A stretch of 64,000 nt of DNA, taken from contig JANTQA010000036.1 in assembly GCA_027625915.1 (NCBI GenBank), forward strand, positions 5,167,001 to 5,231,000, in the 5' to 3' direction. Below are positions 35,570-46,690 of the stretch, piece after piece. Position numbers and translations under genes: made by a program. Under the pieces are notes generated by a model. The model was not told where the DNA came from and did not search any database. It was given only the letters and a program-made list of their open reading frames with translations. Numbering within the stretch: the stretch's first letter is position 1; every line of letters starts with the position of its first letter. This DNA comes from Anaeramoeba flamelloides (Eukaryota; Metamonada; Anaeramoebidae).

Positions 35570-36189
35570 TTTATTCTAAAAGAATAACTAATAAATTTTT
35601 AAAGTAAATAAAAAAAAATGAATTGTTCATCAACTCACCCAAAAAAATCTCAAGACTTTTATAAAGCTTATAAACTTTTCAAACACTATACAACATCTTT
35701 AAAGGGCAAACGAGTTTAGTAAAGTGATAAACTTTGTAAAGGTTACGAGATTTTTTGTAGTGTTCTTCATTATTAACAATTCAAATAAATTTCTAAAAAT
35801 TTTCATTTCATTTTCCATTTTACAAATTTTTTTACACAAGCTTTGAAGAAAGTACATTTTATTCTTTTAAATGTTAAAAAATCTTGTTAAATTGGTTGTG
35901 CTTCAAAAGATTCTTTTTCTTGAGTTGTTTTAAAGTTGAATGGATGAGATTGTAAAAATGGGAAATTGAATTAAATATTTTATAAAATATATTGAATTTT
36001 AAGTAAATCTATCATAGATTATAATTTTGGATTCTATTTTCCTGTTTGGAAAGAAAGTTCTATTTTTGTTAAGAGACCAATGCTTGGGCGAGTTACTTAT
36101 CTTTAATCAGTTGATCAGTAAAGTAGGGACTTTTTTTAGCCAAACAAAGTTATTCTCTCAATTTAATATTTTTAGTATGACTTCATTGA
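35570..36189. other. 5' flank of RPB11 with a dispersed repeat
   Basis: Bases 35835-36010 match 11550-11730. The first 250 bases upstream of the RPB11 ATG show no partner and probably hold the promoter. No box is identified. Confidence 0.45.
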
Positions 36190-36800
36190 GTAATAATTCC
36201 TCTCATCTTTGAAATATTCTAAAAGTAAATCAATATTGAAAGAGCTGTGTTATTATAGATGTTGTAGATTATTAGTTTTGGATATTCATTTTTATAGTCT
36301 CTCTTTGAAAATTTATGTTACTTTGGATTTTTTTTATTAGTAAAAAATTACTTTTGATGTTTAAAAAGTTATTAATTTGACAAATAAATTTAAAAATCAA
36401 ATTTTATTTCAATAAAATACTCAAAAAGGTTTGTGTTTTGATGAAATTGGCTGTTATTTAAAAAAGAATTATTTCAGATATCTTAGAATAATAATTATTG
36501 GATGTTTTTTGAGATTGGCCAATGGTATTATTTTTACAATAAAAGTCCCTTTAGTTAATAATTTGAAGAACTGATCATATCCTTTCATTTTTATTGTTAT
36601 AATTCTAGTAGTATTTGGGATAATAAAATCAAATATAAAATTTTATCAAAATTGATTCTTTAATAAGGAATTTCTAAAAAAACTAATTCTGTACATTACA
36701 AAAAAAGTTCATTAATTTTGCTGTATTTTTGTTATTTCAAAAATTGTCAGATTCATTTTTTTAAATAATATTTAGAGAGAAAACAACCCTATATGAAGTG
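36190..36800. repeat. Repeat H, copy 1
   Basis: About 600 bp matching 57050-57650 in inverted orientation (TGGATATTCATTTTTATAGT, GAGATTGGCCAATGG, ATTCTAGTAGTATTTGGGAT). Ends are not defined and it is non-coding. Confidence 0.65.
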
Positions 36801-36951
36801 ACAATATAGTCAAATTAATAACAATAATTCAGAATTTATTTTTTTTTCAAAATAAAAATATAAAAAAGTCAATTTAAAAAAAATGACAAAAAAAATATAC
36901 AGTTTTTTTATTTTAAAAGGGATTATCTATAATTGAAAGAAAGTTATTTAA

Positions 36952-37703
36952 GGGTCTAACCATTTAAGGCGAATTTGCACCATATCCAAGGAGTGACTTG
37001 AAACCTAAAAAGGGTATTGTGTAATTCCCCTTATTTTGGTTAACAAAATTCAAATAAATAAAAAAAAATTTCTTAGGATCTCATTGGCAAAAAATTCATT
37101 TCAAAAAAAAAAGTTTCCAAACATTTATCAATTTCATTGGATCTCTTTGAAAAAAAATTCAAAATTAAAAAAAAAGTGAAAAAAGCATTTTAAATTCCCA
37201 AAAATCAAAATTTAAAAAAAAATTACTAACTTTTTTTTTTTTAAATTTCCAAAGGGATAAATTTATTAAATTCAAAACAAATTTTTTTCTAAAAGTATAC
37301 AATCAATTTAATTGGATTTAATCTGATTTGTGGTTATTTTGTAACCCTCTTTATTTGGAAAAGTAAGGATTTTGAAACATTCTTTCAATAAAAATAACCC
37401 ATTTGAGAATAGAGAAAAATGAAAAATAAAAATTACCGAGATCTCAAAAAGCGCCAAAGAGTGACACTTCAAAATCGACAAAGTGTTTTTCAAAATGATA
37501 AATCATAACAATTCTAATTGTAAATTGAGTGTCGCTCTTATGTGCACTTTTTTCTAAAAATTTCCTCTTTTTTGATTGTTGATTTTTAGAGATCGATAAT
37601 GCTTCACAGGTTGGTTAGTTTTTGATTGTCGTCACTAATTAATATTTACAAAATATTTTTTTTCAATTTCAGAAAAGTATTTTTAACCATAATGACTCAA
37701 CCC
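36952..37703 (-). mobile_element. TTAA-flanked non-autonomous element, family B, copy 3
   Basis: The element is 752 bp with TTAA at 36948-36951 and 37704-37707. Its tips are GGGTCTAACCATTTAAGGCG and, inverted, GGGTTGAGTCATTATGG. It is inverted relative to copy 2 and shares the AAAAGCGCCAAAGAGTGACA palindrome. Confidence 0.83.
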
Positions 37704-37707
37704 TTAA

Positions 37708-38259
37708 AAAGCTTGAATAAAAAAATGTATCAACCAAAATATATAAAATCTCTACCTATTCAAGACAATTCTTTCTATTATCAATACAAATTCCATATAC
37801 AATTGATTTCTCTCTGTTATTAATTAACATTATTTTCTTAAAGTGGAGCAAATCACGATCATGAAAAAATTTTTTCAAAAAAAAATTAAATATTTGCTAA
37901 TTTTATACTTTTTAATAACTCCAATTAGAATAAAAACTATTGGTTAATAAAAGATCTTTGATTAAGAAATATTTTTAAAGATAATTTACAATTGGAGTTG
38001 AAAAATCCAATTTTTCAGGTTCAATTAAGATTTTTTTTCAATTTAATTATCAAAAAATTTGAAAACTTTTTTAATCAACAGCTAAAAGGTCATTTTATTA
38101 TATTTTAAATAGTATTTTAAATCTGATGAATATCTTTCAAATAGGGAAACCAATTATTTTGACTATTAAAGAATTATTTGTTGATTAAAATTGGAAAAAA
38201 TATTTTCTTTTTTGATTTTCGGTTAAGTTTTCCACGATTTACAAAAATTAAACAGAAAA
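37708..38259. other. Intergenic, nothing recognised
   Basis: A/T tract DNA. A loose inverted pair (AACTCCAATTAGAATAAAAA near 37917 and AATTGGAGTTG near 37991) brackets about 80 bases. Confidence 0.4.
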
Positions 38260-38880
38260 GTTAAGAAAATTTCAGTTTATTTCAAAAAGTAAAAAAAAAC
38301 CTAGGACACTTTTGTCAGGCTTTTTTTAATTTAAAAAAAAAGAGTAAAATTAAAGATTTTTCAATTCTTTTGAATCCTGGAAAACCTAGTACACTTAGAT
38401 TAGGTTTTCTTGAGTTTTCTGTTTATTTGTGAAGTTTTCTATGTTTTTTTTGAGGTTTTCTATTTTATTTGGAAAATCGATAGATTTTCGAAATAAATAG
38501 AAAATTCAAAAAAACCTAACGAAAATCGATATATTTAACAAATAAAACAGAAAACTTCAAGAAAACCTAGGCACTCTACAGCACTCTACGGACACCATTC
38601 GTTAGGTTTTCCAGAATTTAAGAGATAAAAAAAAAGCGCCGTTAGGTTTTCTTGAGTTTTCTGTTTATCTGTAAAATCGATAGATTTTACTATTAAAACA
38701 GAAAACCTCAAGAAAAGCGCCGTTAGGTTTTTTTTAATTTAAGAAATAAACTGCCGTTAGCTTTTCCAGAATTTAAAAGAATTGAGTAAAATCTTTGATT
38801 TTTCTCCATTCTTTTGAATTCTGGAAAAGCTAGGCACTCTACGGCACTCTACGGCACTTGACGTACATGGAATATTCATC
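38260..38880. repeat. Modular hairpin array 1
   Basis: A run of short palindromic modules separated by recurring spacers. One module reads TTTTCTTGAGTTTTCTG...CAGAAAACCTCAAGAAAA. Another reads CTTTTCCAGAATTTAAAAG...CTTTTGAATTCTGGAAAAG. A third pairs TTAGGTTTTTT with AAAAACCTAACG. The spacer GCCGTTAG or CTAACGGC occurs several times, and 38832-38865 holds a tandem of about 11 bp (GGCACTCTACG). It is non-coding and GC-richer than the surroundings. Confidence 0.75.
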
Positions 38881-39378
38881 ATTAGTATTTTTTTTTTCTC
38901 TATTTTGGTTTTTTTTCGAAGATAAGAGTGTATTCAAAACTATTAGTTATTGTCTATCCAAAAAAATATCCTAAAGTTGGGTTTAACGAAAATTCATTGT
39001 TACATCCATTTACAAATTATTTACCCCCAAAAATAGACCTTTTTTTCTAGACTAGAGACTTTTAAAAACCGTGGTACTATTAACAACAATAAATACAACA
39101 GCCCCAAGATTTTTAAGAACTGGAATGTTGATTATATTTTGAATAAACTCGATTAACAAAGATGAAATGATAATTGAAGTAGTAGTTTTGTCTAACTTGG
39201 AATTTGAAACTTCATTTTTTCATTCTAGTGATGTGGTCTGAGGTGCCTTTTTCTAGACAGCTTTGATCAATTATTTTTATGTAAAAATAAAAAAGACTTG
39301 TTTAGGAGAAACCGCAAAGCTATGAGTTAAAAATGTGATTTAATTCTTTATTATTCATTTCGTTGATTTTTCCTCTTT
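38881..39378. other. 3' flank of the SGNH hydrolase gene
   Basis: No partner repeat and no open frame are recognised. Confidence 0.4.
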
Positions 39379-40056
39379 TTATTTTTTCTTTTTCTTTTTC
39401 TTTTTGACATTGTTTTGATTTGTACCCTCGAGAATTTGAGTGAATAACTTTGCCAAGCCTTTTCCAAACAAATCATATCCATAAGGTTTGAAATGTAATC
39501 CATCGTCCCAAATTTTTTTTTGAAGATCCTCATCGATACCAGAATAGGGCACTTCCTGAAATAAGTCATAAAGGTGACAAAAAGATTGGTTCTTTTGTTG
39601 GTAACCTCTTATCCAATTATTAATCTCCTTTTTTTGGTTTTTTTTTTTTTCATAATTTTGATCGGCGCTTCTCTCTGGGATCGTGACAACAATGAGTTGT
39701 GTTTGGACATTTTTTTTGAAGAATTTTTTTTTTTTCTGTTTTTGCACGATTTGATAAAGTTCCTCCAAGCTATTAATAATCTCTTGTGGATCGTCTGTAA
39801 AAGCCATGTCGTTTGTTCCGGCTAAAATTATTATATAGTCATAACTTTTCTTTTTCAGCAACAATTTGAGTCTTTTGCTCATGTTGGTTGCCCTTTCGCC
39901 AGGAACACCCTTATGCTCACAATCAAAACTCATTTTTGGAAAGCTTTCTTGGAGTTTTATATTCAGGATCATTGAGTAAGGATGCGAAGACATTCCTCGG
40001 TTATGAAAACCAGAAGTTAAAGAGTCTCCAAATGGTAGGATTGAAATTGAAGACAT
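39379..40056 (-). CDS. SGNH/GDSL-family hydrolase
   Basis: An intronless protein of 225 residues. SGNH enzymes are esterases, lipases or carbohydrate deacetylases using a Ser-His-Asp centre. The catalytic blocks are in order: FGDSLTSG with Ser12, GVPGERAT with the oxyanion Gly near 53, AGTNDM with Asn82, and WDDGLHFKPYG with Asp185 and His188. Length is typical for an intracellular single-domain member such as the IAH1/arylesterase type. No signal peptide or membrane segment is seen, so a cytosolic location is likely. A basic loop (QKQKKKKFFKK) and a final run of eight lysines are unusual additions. The substrate cannot be told. Its ATG lies only 64 bp from the edge of a foldback element (40121), so that element probably overlaps its promoter. 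Confidence 0.93.
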   Translation of the reverse strand: MSSISILPFGDSLTSGFHNRGMSSHPYSMILNIKLQESFPKMSFDCEHKGVPGERATNMSKRLKLLLKKKSYDYIIILAGTNDMAFTDDPQEIINSLEELYQIVQKQKKKKFFKKNVQTQLIVVTIPERSADQNYEKKKNQKKEINNWIRGYQQKNQSFCHLYDLFQEVPYSGIDEDLQKKIWDDGLHFKPYGYDLFGKGLAKLFTQILEGTNQNNVKKKKKKKK

Positions 40057-40120
40057 AACCCTTTAGTTTTTTACTTTTTTCGAAAAAATGATTGTTTTTA
40101 ATTAGTTGCAAATCAATTAA

Positions 40121-41374
40121 GGTTTACAATCCCTGAAATTTGAAAAAAGATTATCTTGTGTCGGGTGTAGTTACTTGTTAATTTGGTTCTTATCTGATCG
40201 ATCTTGTGCTTGGTATGGGTTTTAAGAATGGTTCAATATGGCAATTTTTGACAATTTATTTTTTTTTTTTTCTAAATCCGAATTGAAAAGTGTAAGATTA
40301 ATCGGATGGAAATCCAGTTATATAAAAATCTGGTTTGTGGATTGTTGATTGAAATTTTTAATAAGGTTTGGTTTTAGTGGGAGCTTTTAAAAAAAAAATT
40401 TTTTCCTTTAGTTAATTGACAAAAAAGTAAATGAAAATTTTCTTCAACCTAAAAATCAAAATTTATTCTTAAACAGTTACCACTATAAACTATTTTTCAG
40501 TCAAAGGGGCCCAGTTGTAATTGTATAATACATGTGTTTAAAGGGTTTGCATAGATATTAGAAGAAAAATTTTATTTTGGAAATTTTTCAAAATTGAACT
40601 CATTTTTTCACATTTCTAAAAATTTTTGTTTTTTTTTTTCGATTTTTTTTTTAAAAATGTCATTAATTTGCAAAAAATTTTTTATTGCAAGATCAATAGT
40701 CACTTGGTAAAAACGTGTTATTCTAATGTCATTGAAACCATGTAAAGATTGTTGAGAAATCTATTGATTTCTATTGCAATTCAATTCGATCTTTGATCTT
40801 GATATTTGTTGAATAAATGTGAAAAATTTTCACTTCATTTTCATTTCCTTTTTCAAATAGAGAACACAAATACCAACAAACTTTGTTTGGGGGCTTAATT
40901 TCTAAAAGAAAAGTATGGAAAATGAAACGAAAAATGTTTCATATTTATTATTCAAATACCAGTCGAAGATCAAAACGAACATTTTTGTTTTTCTCAATAG
41001 TCCCTAAGAATTTGAGTTTTGAAATTTTTAAGAAAAGCTATTGATTAATTAGTTTTCTTTCAGACATGTATCAACATTTCTTTGATGGTGTATTATTCTC
41101 TTTATTTCCTCTTTGTTCTTCAAAGGTCAATTATATAAAATAATTGATATTTGAAAAAATTGTATGGCCCCTTTGACTGAAAGAGAGTTTATTTACCTTA
41201 TACTCTTCATTTCAGATTTAGGAAAAAAAAAAAAAAAATTATCAAAAATTGCCATATTTTGAGCCACTATTAAAACCCATACCAAGCACAAGATCGATCA
41301 GCTAAGAACCAAATAGATAAGTCACTGCACCTGACACAAGATAATCTTTTTTCAAATTTTAGGGATTGTAAACC
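40121..41374. mobile_element. TTAA-flanked foldback element, family I, copy 1, with nested insertion
   Basis: TTAA lies at 40117-40120 and 41375-41378. The arms start GGTTTACAATCCCTGAAATT and are inverted over roughly 260 bp (40121-40380 against 41220-41374). Between them sits a complete family C element (40484-41192). A second copy of the foldback is at 51233-52312. Non-coding. Confidence 0.82.
40484..41192 (+). mobile_element. Family C element, copy 2, nested in a foldback
   Basis: About 705 bp with inverted ends TTTCAGTCAAAGGGGCC (40496-40512 and, inverted, 41165-41181), extended outward by a weaker AAACTnTnTTT. Body landmarks match the copies at 10857 and 56086. No convincing target duplication is visible. 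CAG tips could mean a hAT-like origin, but this is a guess. Confidence 0.72.
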
Positions 41375-41472
41375 TTAAGGATGGACAAATTTGAGGATCA
41401 ATGAATATTATTTTTATGACTGAAAATACAACCATTAACTTCAAAGGGTATTGAGAGAAAGAATCTTGCTAA

Positions 41473-41645
41473 GGGACTAATCTCGATTAAATTTTTTTCC
41501 CTAAATTTAATAGAGATTAAATAAATTTTTTGCCTATTACTTAGATTTTTAAAAAACCCTATTAATTTTCAATATTAAACACATTTGTAGATAAGGAATC
41601 CTAATTAAGAAATTGGTCAAAAAAATAATAATAGAAACTAGTCCC
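41473..41645. mobile_element. Small TTAA-type element
   Basis: About 173 bp with tips GGGACTAATCTCG and, inverted, GGGACTAGTTTCTATTATT, followed by TTAA (41646-41649) and preceded by CTAA. Single copy in the window. Confidence 0.5.
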
Positions 41646-41649
41646 TTAA

Positions 41650-42999
41650 GTGAGTAGCCACATTAGAGAAAAATTTTTCACTTTTTTGCAATTTTGAAAA
41701 GGATCAGAAAATAACAATTTTTTATTTTGGTTAACTCATTGATTTTTATTATTTAAAGTACTTGATTGATTAGATTTTTTAAATTTTTTTTTCATATTCT
41801 CTAAGAAATTGCCACAATAGAATGTTGAGTTGAATTGTTTAAAGTAGTGTTTTGAATGTTGAATAACTTATCTTTTGTCCTTATCTCAACATTCTATTGT
41901 TGCATTTAATTTTTTCATTTTTTATTTTTTTATTATTTTTGAATTTTTTTAATCCTGACAACAAAAGGTAATACGAAATATTTTTTTTTATCAGTGACAT
42001 TTGGGATTAATGGATTTTGTTTAAAATAAACAACAACATTAAAATCGAGATAATCACAAAAGAAAACATGAATGGGACTTCGATAGTTCATAGGATTCCA
42101 AAAAATAATAATTATCCCAAAAAATTTCTTGTTAGGATTTTAAATAGTTGGATTTGATGGAACTGGGGATGTGAATATGATTATATTCTATCAAATTTTA
42201 AATCATACAATGTCTATAAGTTTTCTTCAAAGAATTTAAAATTATATTCCCCCCCCAAAAAAAAAACTCAACCCTATTCCAAAAATTTGTACACATCTAA
42301 AATCAAAAATAGGCAAAAAAAAAACTCAATTTATTATATTTTTCCAAACCGAATATAAAATCACATTTAAGTAGCCCATTATTAATGTTTTTATAAGTAA
42401 TAATTTTCATCCAAATAAAAGAAAACAATATAAAACGAAAAAAATCAAAAATAGTGTGTCCAAAATAAAGAGACAAGCTGAACAAAAAATTTATTAATAA
42501 ATTTGTTAAAATTACACCAACAATTGTTGATCGATCAAATGATAAGATTCCATGATAAAATTTTATGTGATTTTTCAATTTAAGAAACTCAGCACTAACA
42601 TTCTATAATCCATTGAAAAAAAAATTCCATGTCTAACCAAACAGATTTCGTAACTTGAAAAAAACGAAATGAAAACAAAAACAAAAAAGACAAAAAATGA
42701 AATAGTTTGTAGAATCAAAATAATTTCCAAATTGAAAGTATGTTATCGTTATTCTTTTGACTGTTTAAACTGTACCCAAATTTTTAGAATAAAGTTTATT
42801 TAAATAAATAAAAAAAAAATTAAGAACTATTTTATCAATAGCTCTTTCTTTTTATTGTTTAACATTACTAAAAAAAAAAAGAACAAATAATTGTTTAAAA
42901 AAATTTTTTAGAGAATTGACGATCACATACTACTAAAATAAAATACTCTTATCTTATCTCTCTCGAATTTTTATCATGTCTTTTGGTGTAGCTACTCCC
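41650..42999. mobile_element. TTAA-type element, family K, containing repeat G
   Basis: TTAA (41646-41649, shared with the small element) and TTAG (43000-43003) bracket about 1350 bp. The tips are GTGAGTAGCCACATTAGAG and, inverted, GGGAGTAGCTACACCAAAAG. Repeat G copy 2 lies inside at 42280-42800. The interior also has an inverted ACATTCTATTGTTGCATT / GCCACAATAGAATGTTGAG pair near 41810-41910. Confidence 0.6.
42280..42800 (+). repeat. Repeat G, copy 2
   Basis: Direct match to 28160-28680 (ACAATTGTTGATCGATCAAA, GAAATAGTTTGTAGAATCAA). An open stretch on its minus strand (42303-42578) is not a gene. Confidence 0.65.
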
Positions 43000-43188
43000 T
43001 TAGCATCCCAAGGAATTTACCTTCAAAATTAATTTAACCTTAGGCTTACTATTAGACATAAAATTAAATGTACTATTTGTATAAATAAGAAAAAAATCAG
43101 ATTTTAATTTTCAAAGAGGGTTTTTTGTTCTTAATATACTTATTTTCCAATACTTTATATAAAATAAATACTTTATTTTTTTATCATA

Positions 43189-43386
43189 CGGTCAGTTCCA
43201 CTTTTATGGCACAAACTTTCAACTAAATTTAAGGTACAAAAAAATATCAAATTAAGGCAAAAAATTTGTAATTTTTTTTTTTTTACAATTTATTTTACTA
43301 GAATCTGAATTTTGTGCCTTAATTTGAGATTTTTTTTTGTGCCTTAAATTTGGTTGAAATTGGTACCTTAAAATTGGAACTGACTG
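43189..43386. mobile_element. TA-flanked palindromic MITE, family T1, copy 2
   Basis: 198 bp with TA at 43187-43188 and 43387-43388. Tips are CGGTCAGTTCCACTTTTATG and, inverted, CAGTCAGTTCCAATTTTAAG. It is nearly palindromic throughout, with AAATTTAAGGTACAAAAAAA against TTTTTTGTGCCTTAAATTTG. Confidence 0.9.
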
Positions 43387-43388
43387 TA

Positions 43389-44449
43389 GTATAAATTCAC
43401 TTAAATTTTTATTTTTCCTTTCCTATTTTCGTAAATGTTTGGAAGTTCTTTGATGAAAAGAATTTTGTTGGTTTAAATACGATGAAAGCTTTTAAATTAG
43501 TTGATAAAAGTACTGTTCTTGGGAAAAAAATGTATTGAAAGTTAATTTTGCAATTAATAATGAAAAATGGAAAGTGTACCTAAAAGTTCCTATACTTTTT
43601 TTTTGAATGTCCAAGTTGTTGTGGGGGGTGTAAAACAAAACCTATTTTTTTTTTTTTTTCAGAAATTGACTCCAAACAGTTTCTAATTTATCAGTGTTAC
43701 TGAGACCTATGAAAGAAAAATTAAAAGTTACACAATTATTGATTTTACTTGATTTTTTGACTTGATGTTTCTTGATAATGATTAAGTGCTGATCAGAGAT
43801 TTTAATTTTGTTCAAAAATTGTTAGCGTAAAGTCGGAATTAAAAGTTGAGTGAAAAACAATGTCCTATTACTCACACCACTAAACGGTGTGGTATCTGGA
43901 ATTGAACATTTAACTTGAAGGTTTGCTTTGGAATAGGGAAAGAAGACCTTTCTTAGAAAATAAATTGGAAAAAATTATCACATCATTTGCATTTTTTACA
44001 AATAGAGCCACAGATTTCAACCTGTCTCTTTGAGTATCCCATTTGTAAAAGAAAAAGAGTTAAAATATTTCCCTATTTATGATCTAATGACAATTATCGC
44101 CAAAATAAAAAAGTAATAAATTATGATCAAGGTACTTGAAAATTTGGAGATTATTAAACACAAACACATTGTACAATTTGTTCTGAGTTTTTACAAACTT
44201 TAAAAAATTCAAGAGAAATTTTGTAAAATTTAGAATTAAAAATTTATAGAAAACTTTTTTTTTTGATTATCTAAAAAGGAAAAAAGACCTATTTTAAATT
44301 GGGGCAAACTGTACTAGCAAATTTGGCAAACAAAAAAATAGTTCTAAATTTTTAAAAAATATTTTATTGGGGGTTTGGAAAAATACATTTTTTTACAAAA
44401 GAATCCAAAAAAGGTTTTTGTTCTTTTTAAAAACAATCATATTTTTTGC
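43389..44449. other. 5' flank of an unrecognised gene
   Basis: A strong hairpin CACACCACTAAACGGTGTGG lies at 43873-43892. The bases 43955-44060 resemble the TTTTACAAATAGAGCCACAGA core of family C. Otherwise nothing. Confidence 0.4.
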
Positions 44450-45253
44450 ATGCAAAGCCCAAATTTAAAAAATCATCAAGAATTTAGTTTATTAGACTTT
44501 TCTGATATAATGAACTCAATAGAATTGCTTTCTACAAAAACAACAAATGAAAATTTATCTGAATCAATTTTTCGAAACAATCAAAAGAAAAAAACAAAGC
44601 AAAATACTTTCAATTTTTACAACAACCATAAGCAAAGATCAATGAAAAAAAAGAGTTTCAGGTTTGAAAAGCAATATGCAATTGAACCCTTTTTTCAATT
44701 CCCAAGCGAGGAAGAAGAAAATGAAAGCCAATTTTTCAGTTTTGATGATCAAAATAAAAAAATGAAGGAAGAGCCTGTAGAGGAATTGATTAACAACAAG
44801 AGTTTTGATGAAAATGTAGAAATTGACACCTATGAAAAGAGTTTTACAACTGAAGTGGATGAAAGGAATAATGAATACTATACACGTGCGACAACCAAAA
44901 TGAATACGGAGCACCTTTATGAACAAAAATATTCTGAAGAAGAAAGCTCTGAAGAGATATTTTCCTTAGTTAGCGAAAGTAACAGATATAGCAAAGAAGA
45001 ACAAGAACAAGAACCTGAACATGAACAGAAATTTGAGAAAAAACGAAGTGTACCAATCCCAATCAACTACCACTCTACCGCCTTCTTGAGCACAGACATC
45101 TCTGTTAAAGAAGTTAAACATGTTAGAATTGAATATACACACACATTTATCCAGCCACACAAATACGTAGAGTCAATACAAACCGAAGTTGAACGTGAAC
45201 TTATCAAATCGTTTAATGTTCCATTGAAAAGGGTTCCTTTGTGGAAAATCTGA
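44450..45253 (+). CDS. Unrecognised protein, acidic disordered centre, ordered tail
   Basis: 267 residues from the ATG at 44450 (MQSPNLKNHQEFSLLDF). The frame is open 75 bases further upstream but without ATG. Residues about 50-215 are rich in Glu, Lys, Asn and Ser with blocks such as FPSEEEENE and EEQEQEPEHEQK, typical of disorder. The last 60 or so residues (FLSTDISVKEVKHVRIEYTH, then KYVESIQTEVERELIKSF) have mixed hydrophobic and charged residues and could fold or bind a partner. Base composition over the gene is clearly less AT-biased than the flanks and the third-position pattern is coding-like. I recognise no family. No intron, signal peptide or membrane segment is seen. Confidence 0.75.
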   Translation: MQSPNLKNHQEFSLLDFSDIMNSIELLSTKTTNENLSESIFRNNQKKKTKQNTFNFYNNHKQRSMKKKSFRFEKQYAIEPFFQFPSEEEENESQFFSFDDQNKKMKEEPVEELINNKSFDENVEIDTYEKSFTTEVDERNNEYYTRATTKMNTEHLYEQKYSEEESSEEIFSLVSESNRYSKEEQEQEPEHEQKFEKKRSVPIPINYHSTAFLSTDISVKEVKHVRIEYTHTFIQPHKYVESIQTEVERELIKSFNVPLKRVPLWKI

Positions 45254-46490
45254 CTTATTTAAATTTTTCCATTTTTCGCCAACAATTTTTTTTTTATTTG
45301 ATCGAAAGTTCTAAATTGAAAAAAAAAAACTTTTCAAATACTAACTTTCGTATTTTTAAATCGAGATCTGCAAATAACATTCAAATTCTGTTTTACTTTT
45401 TTTTTTTTTTAGTTTTTTAAAAGAGTTTTTTTGGTATTGATTAATTCAAAAACATGTAATAAACTTTTTATTCAATTTCCATTTTTTTAAATCTATCAAC
45501 TCAACTTTTCAAACAGTTCTTTAGAACTTTCTATTTTAAAGATCAACCAATTTTACAAAAGTAAATTAAGATTTAAAGTTATAATATGCTTTATTCATAT
45601 CTACGGGTAAAAATTTGTAGAATGTAAAAGTGAAGTAAAAATATTCAGACACATATTTGAATTTATCAGTAGTTTTTTTGTAGACCATAAAAAACTTCAA
45701 GTTGTTTTTTGAGTCTCCACAAAATTCCAAAAACCCTCCTTTAAATAAAAAAACAAACACCAACTTTCTAAATAAATTCTATTTTTTTTTTTTGCTCAAA
45801 AAATTTTTTTCATTCGTAATTTTCAATTTGGCTCTTGTTTACTTTTTTTAGTTAACTTTTGAAAAAGTTTCAATAATCTTGTCAATTGTAACTGTTTGTT
45901 ACTCGTTGTTTGAAAAAGCTTTTTAATTCAATACCCAACAAAAGTTTTTCTTTTTTACCAAATCACAAATAAAAAACACAGCTTCGTATTTGACTTATAT
46001 TTTCCACAGATTTTATTTTTTGTTAACCTCCTTCTGTTTTCCAGTTTATTTAAAATTTCAAAAAAATTGAATAAATTTATTTCACTTCTGTTACAAAAAT
46101 AAATAATATAGAATTTAAAACTTGGTTGCAAATCAAGTGTGTTTTATCAAATTCGAATCTATTTTCACCATTTACTTGTTTCAAAATGGATGATATTAGG
46201 TAGATTCAATGGAATTGTGATATAATTTACGAATTAAAATTATTTCGGAATAAATTTGCAATTGTTTTAAAAAAAATATATTTGAAGTCTAAGATCAAAG
46301 ATCTTCAAATAGGATATAATTCAGACACCTTCGAAATTTTTTTTTTCAAGTTCGTTTTTGAAAATCAAAAAGAAGAACTTTTATTTTTTGATAATAAACA
46401 AGCCCACCATACTGTTTGTTGCAAATTAATTGAAACAAAATTTTCATTCACCTTTCCAAAAAAAGGGTTTTATTAAAATGTAAAATTTCA
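45254..46490. other. Intergenic with two weak open stretches
   Basis: 45566-45763 (-) reads GGFLEFCGDSKNNLKFF and on to KAYYNFKS before TAA, after an AG acceptor-like site. 46282-46476 (+) reads IGYNSDTFEIFFFKF and ends with KKGFY, with no ATG. Both look slightly coding-like but have no partner exon that I can find, so I do not call genes. Confidence 0.3.
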
Positions 46491-46597
46491 ATTTTTTAAT
46501 TCAATAAATCAGTTTAAATTATTAATTTTCTCTTATTAGAATTGGGAACTTTGATGATTTGTTTTCGTTATTTCGCTATAATGGAATCTGATTATTT

Positions 46598-46690
46598 TGG
46601 AAAGCTGAATGAAAATTTTGATCCATTTATTTTACAATTAACAGTATAGAAATTTTCGATCAAAGTTGTTGAATTAAATATCAAAAAATC
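46598..46690 (+). repeat. Short direct repeat, partner at 47209-47300
   Basis: AAGCTGAATGAAAATTTTGA is repeated as AAGCTGAATGACAATTTTGT 611 bases downstream, with CCATTTATTTTRCAAYWAAC following in both. It is probably part of a larger degraded element. Confidence 0.5.

Noticed and set aside
38260-38880. Hairpin array as a CRISPR array
   Set aside because: Modules are palindromes of different kinds with no evenly spaced unique spacers, and the genome is eukaryotic.
43862-43915. tRNA-like signal: hairpin and GGAATTGAAC / GTTTAGTGG strings
   Set aside because: The strings resemble box A and the T arm, but no cloverleaf with acceptor, D and anticodon arms can be drawn in either direction.
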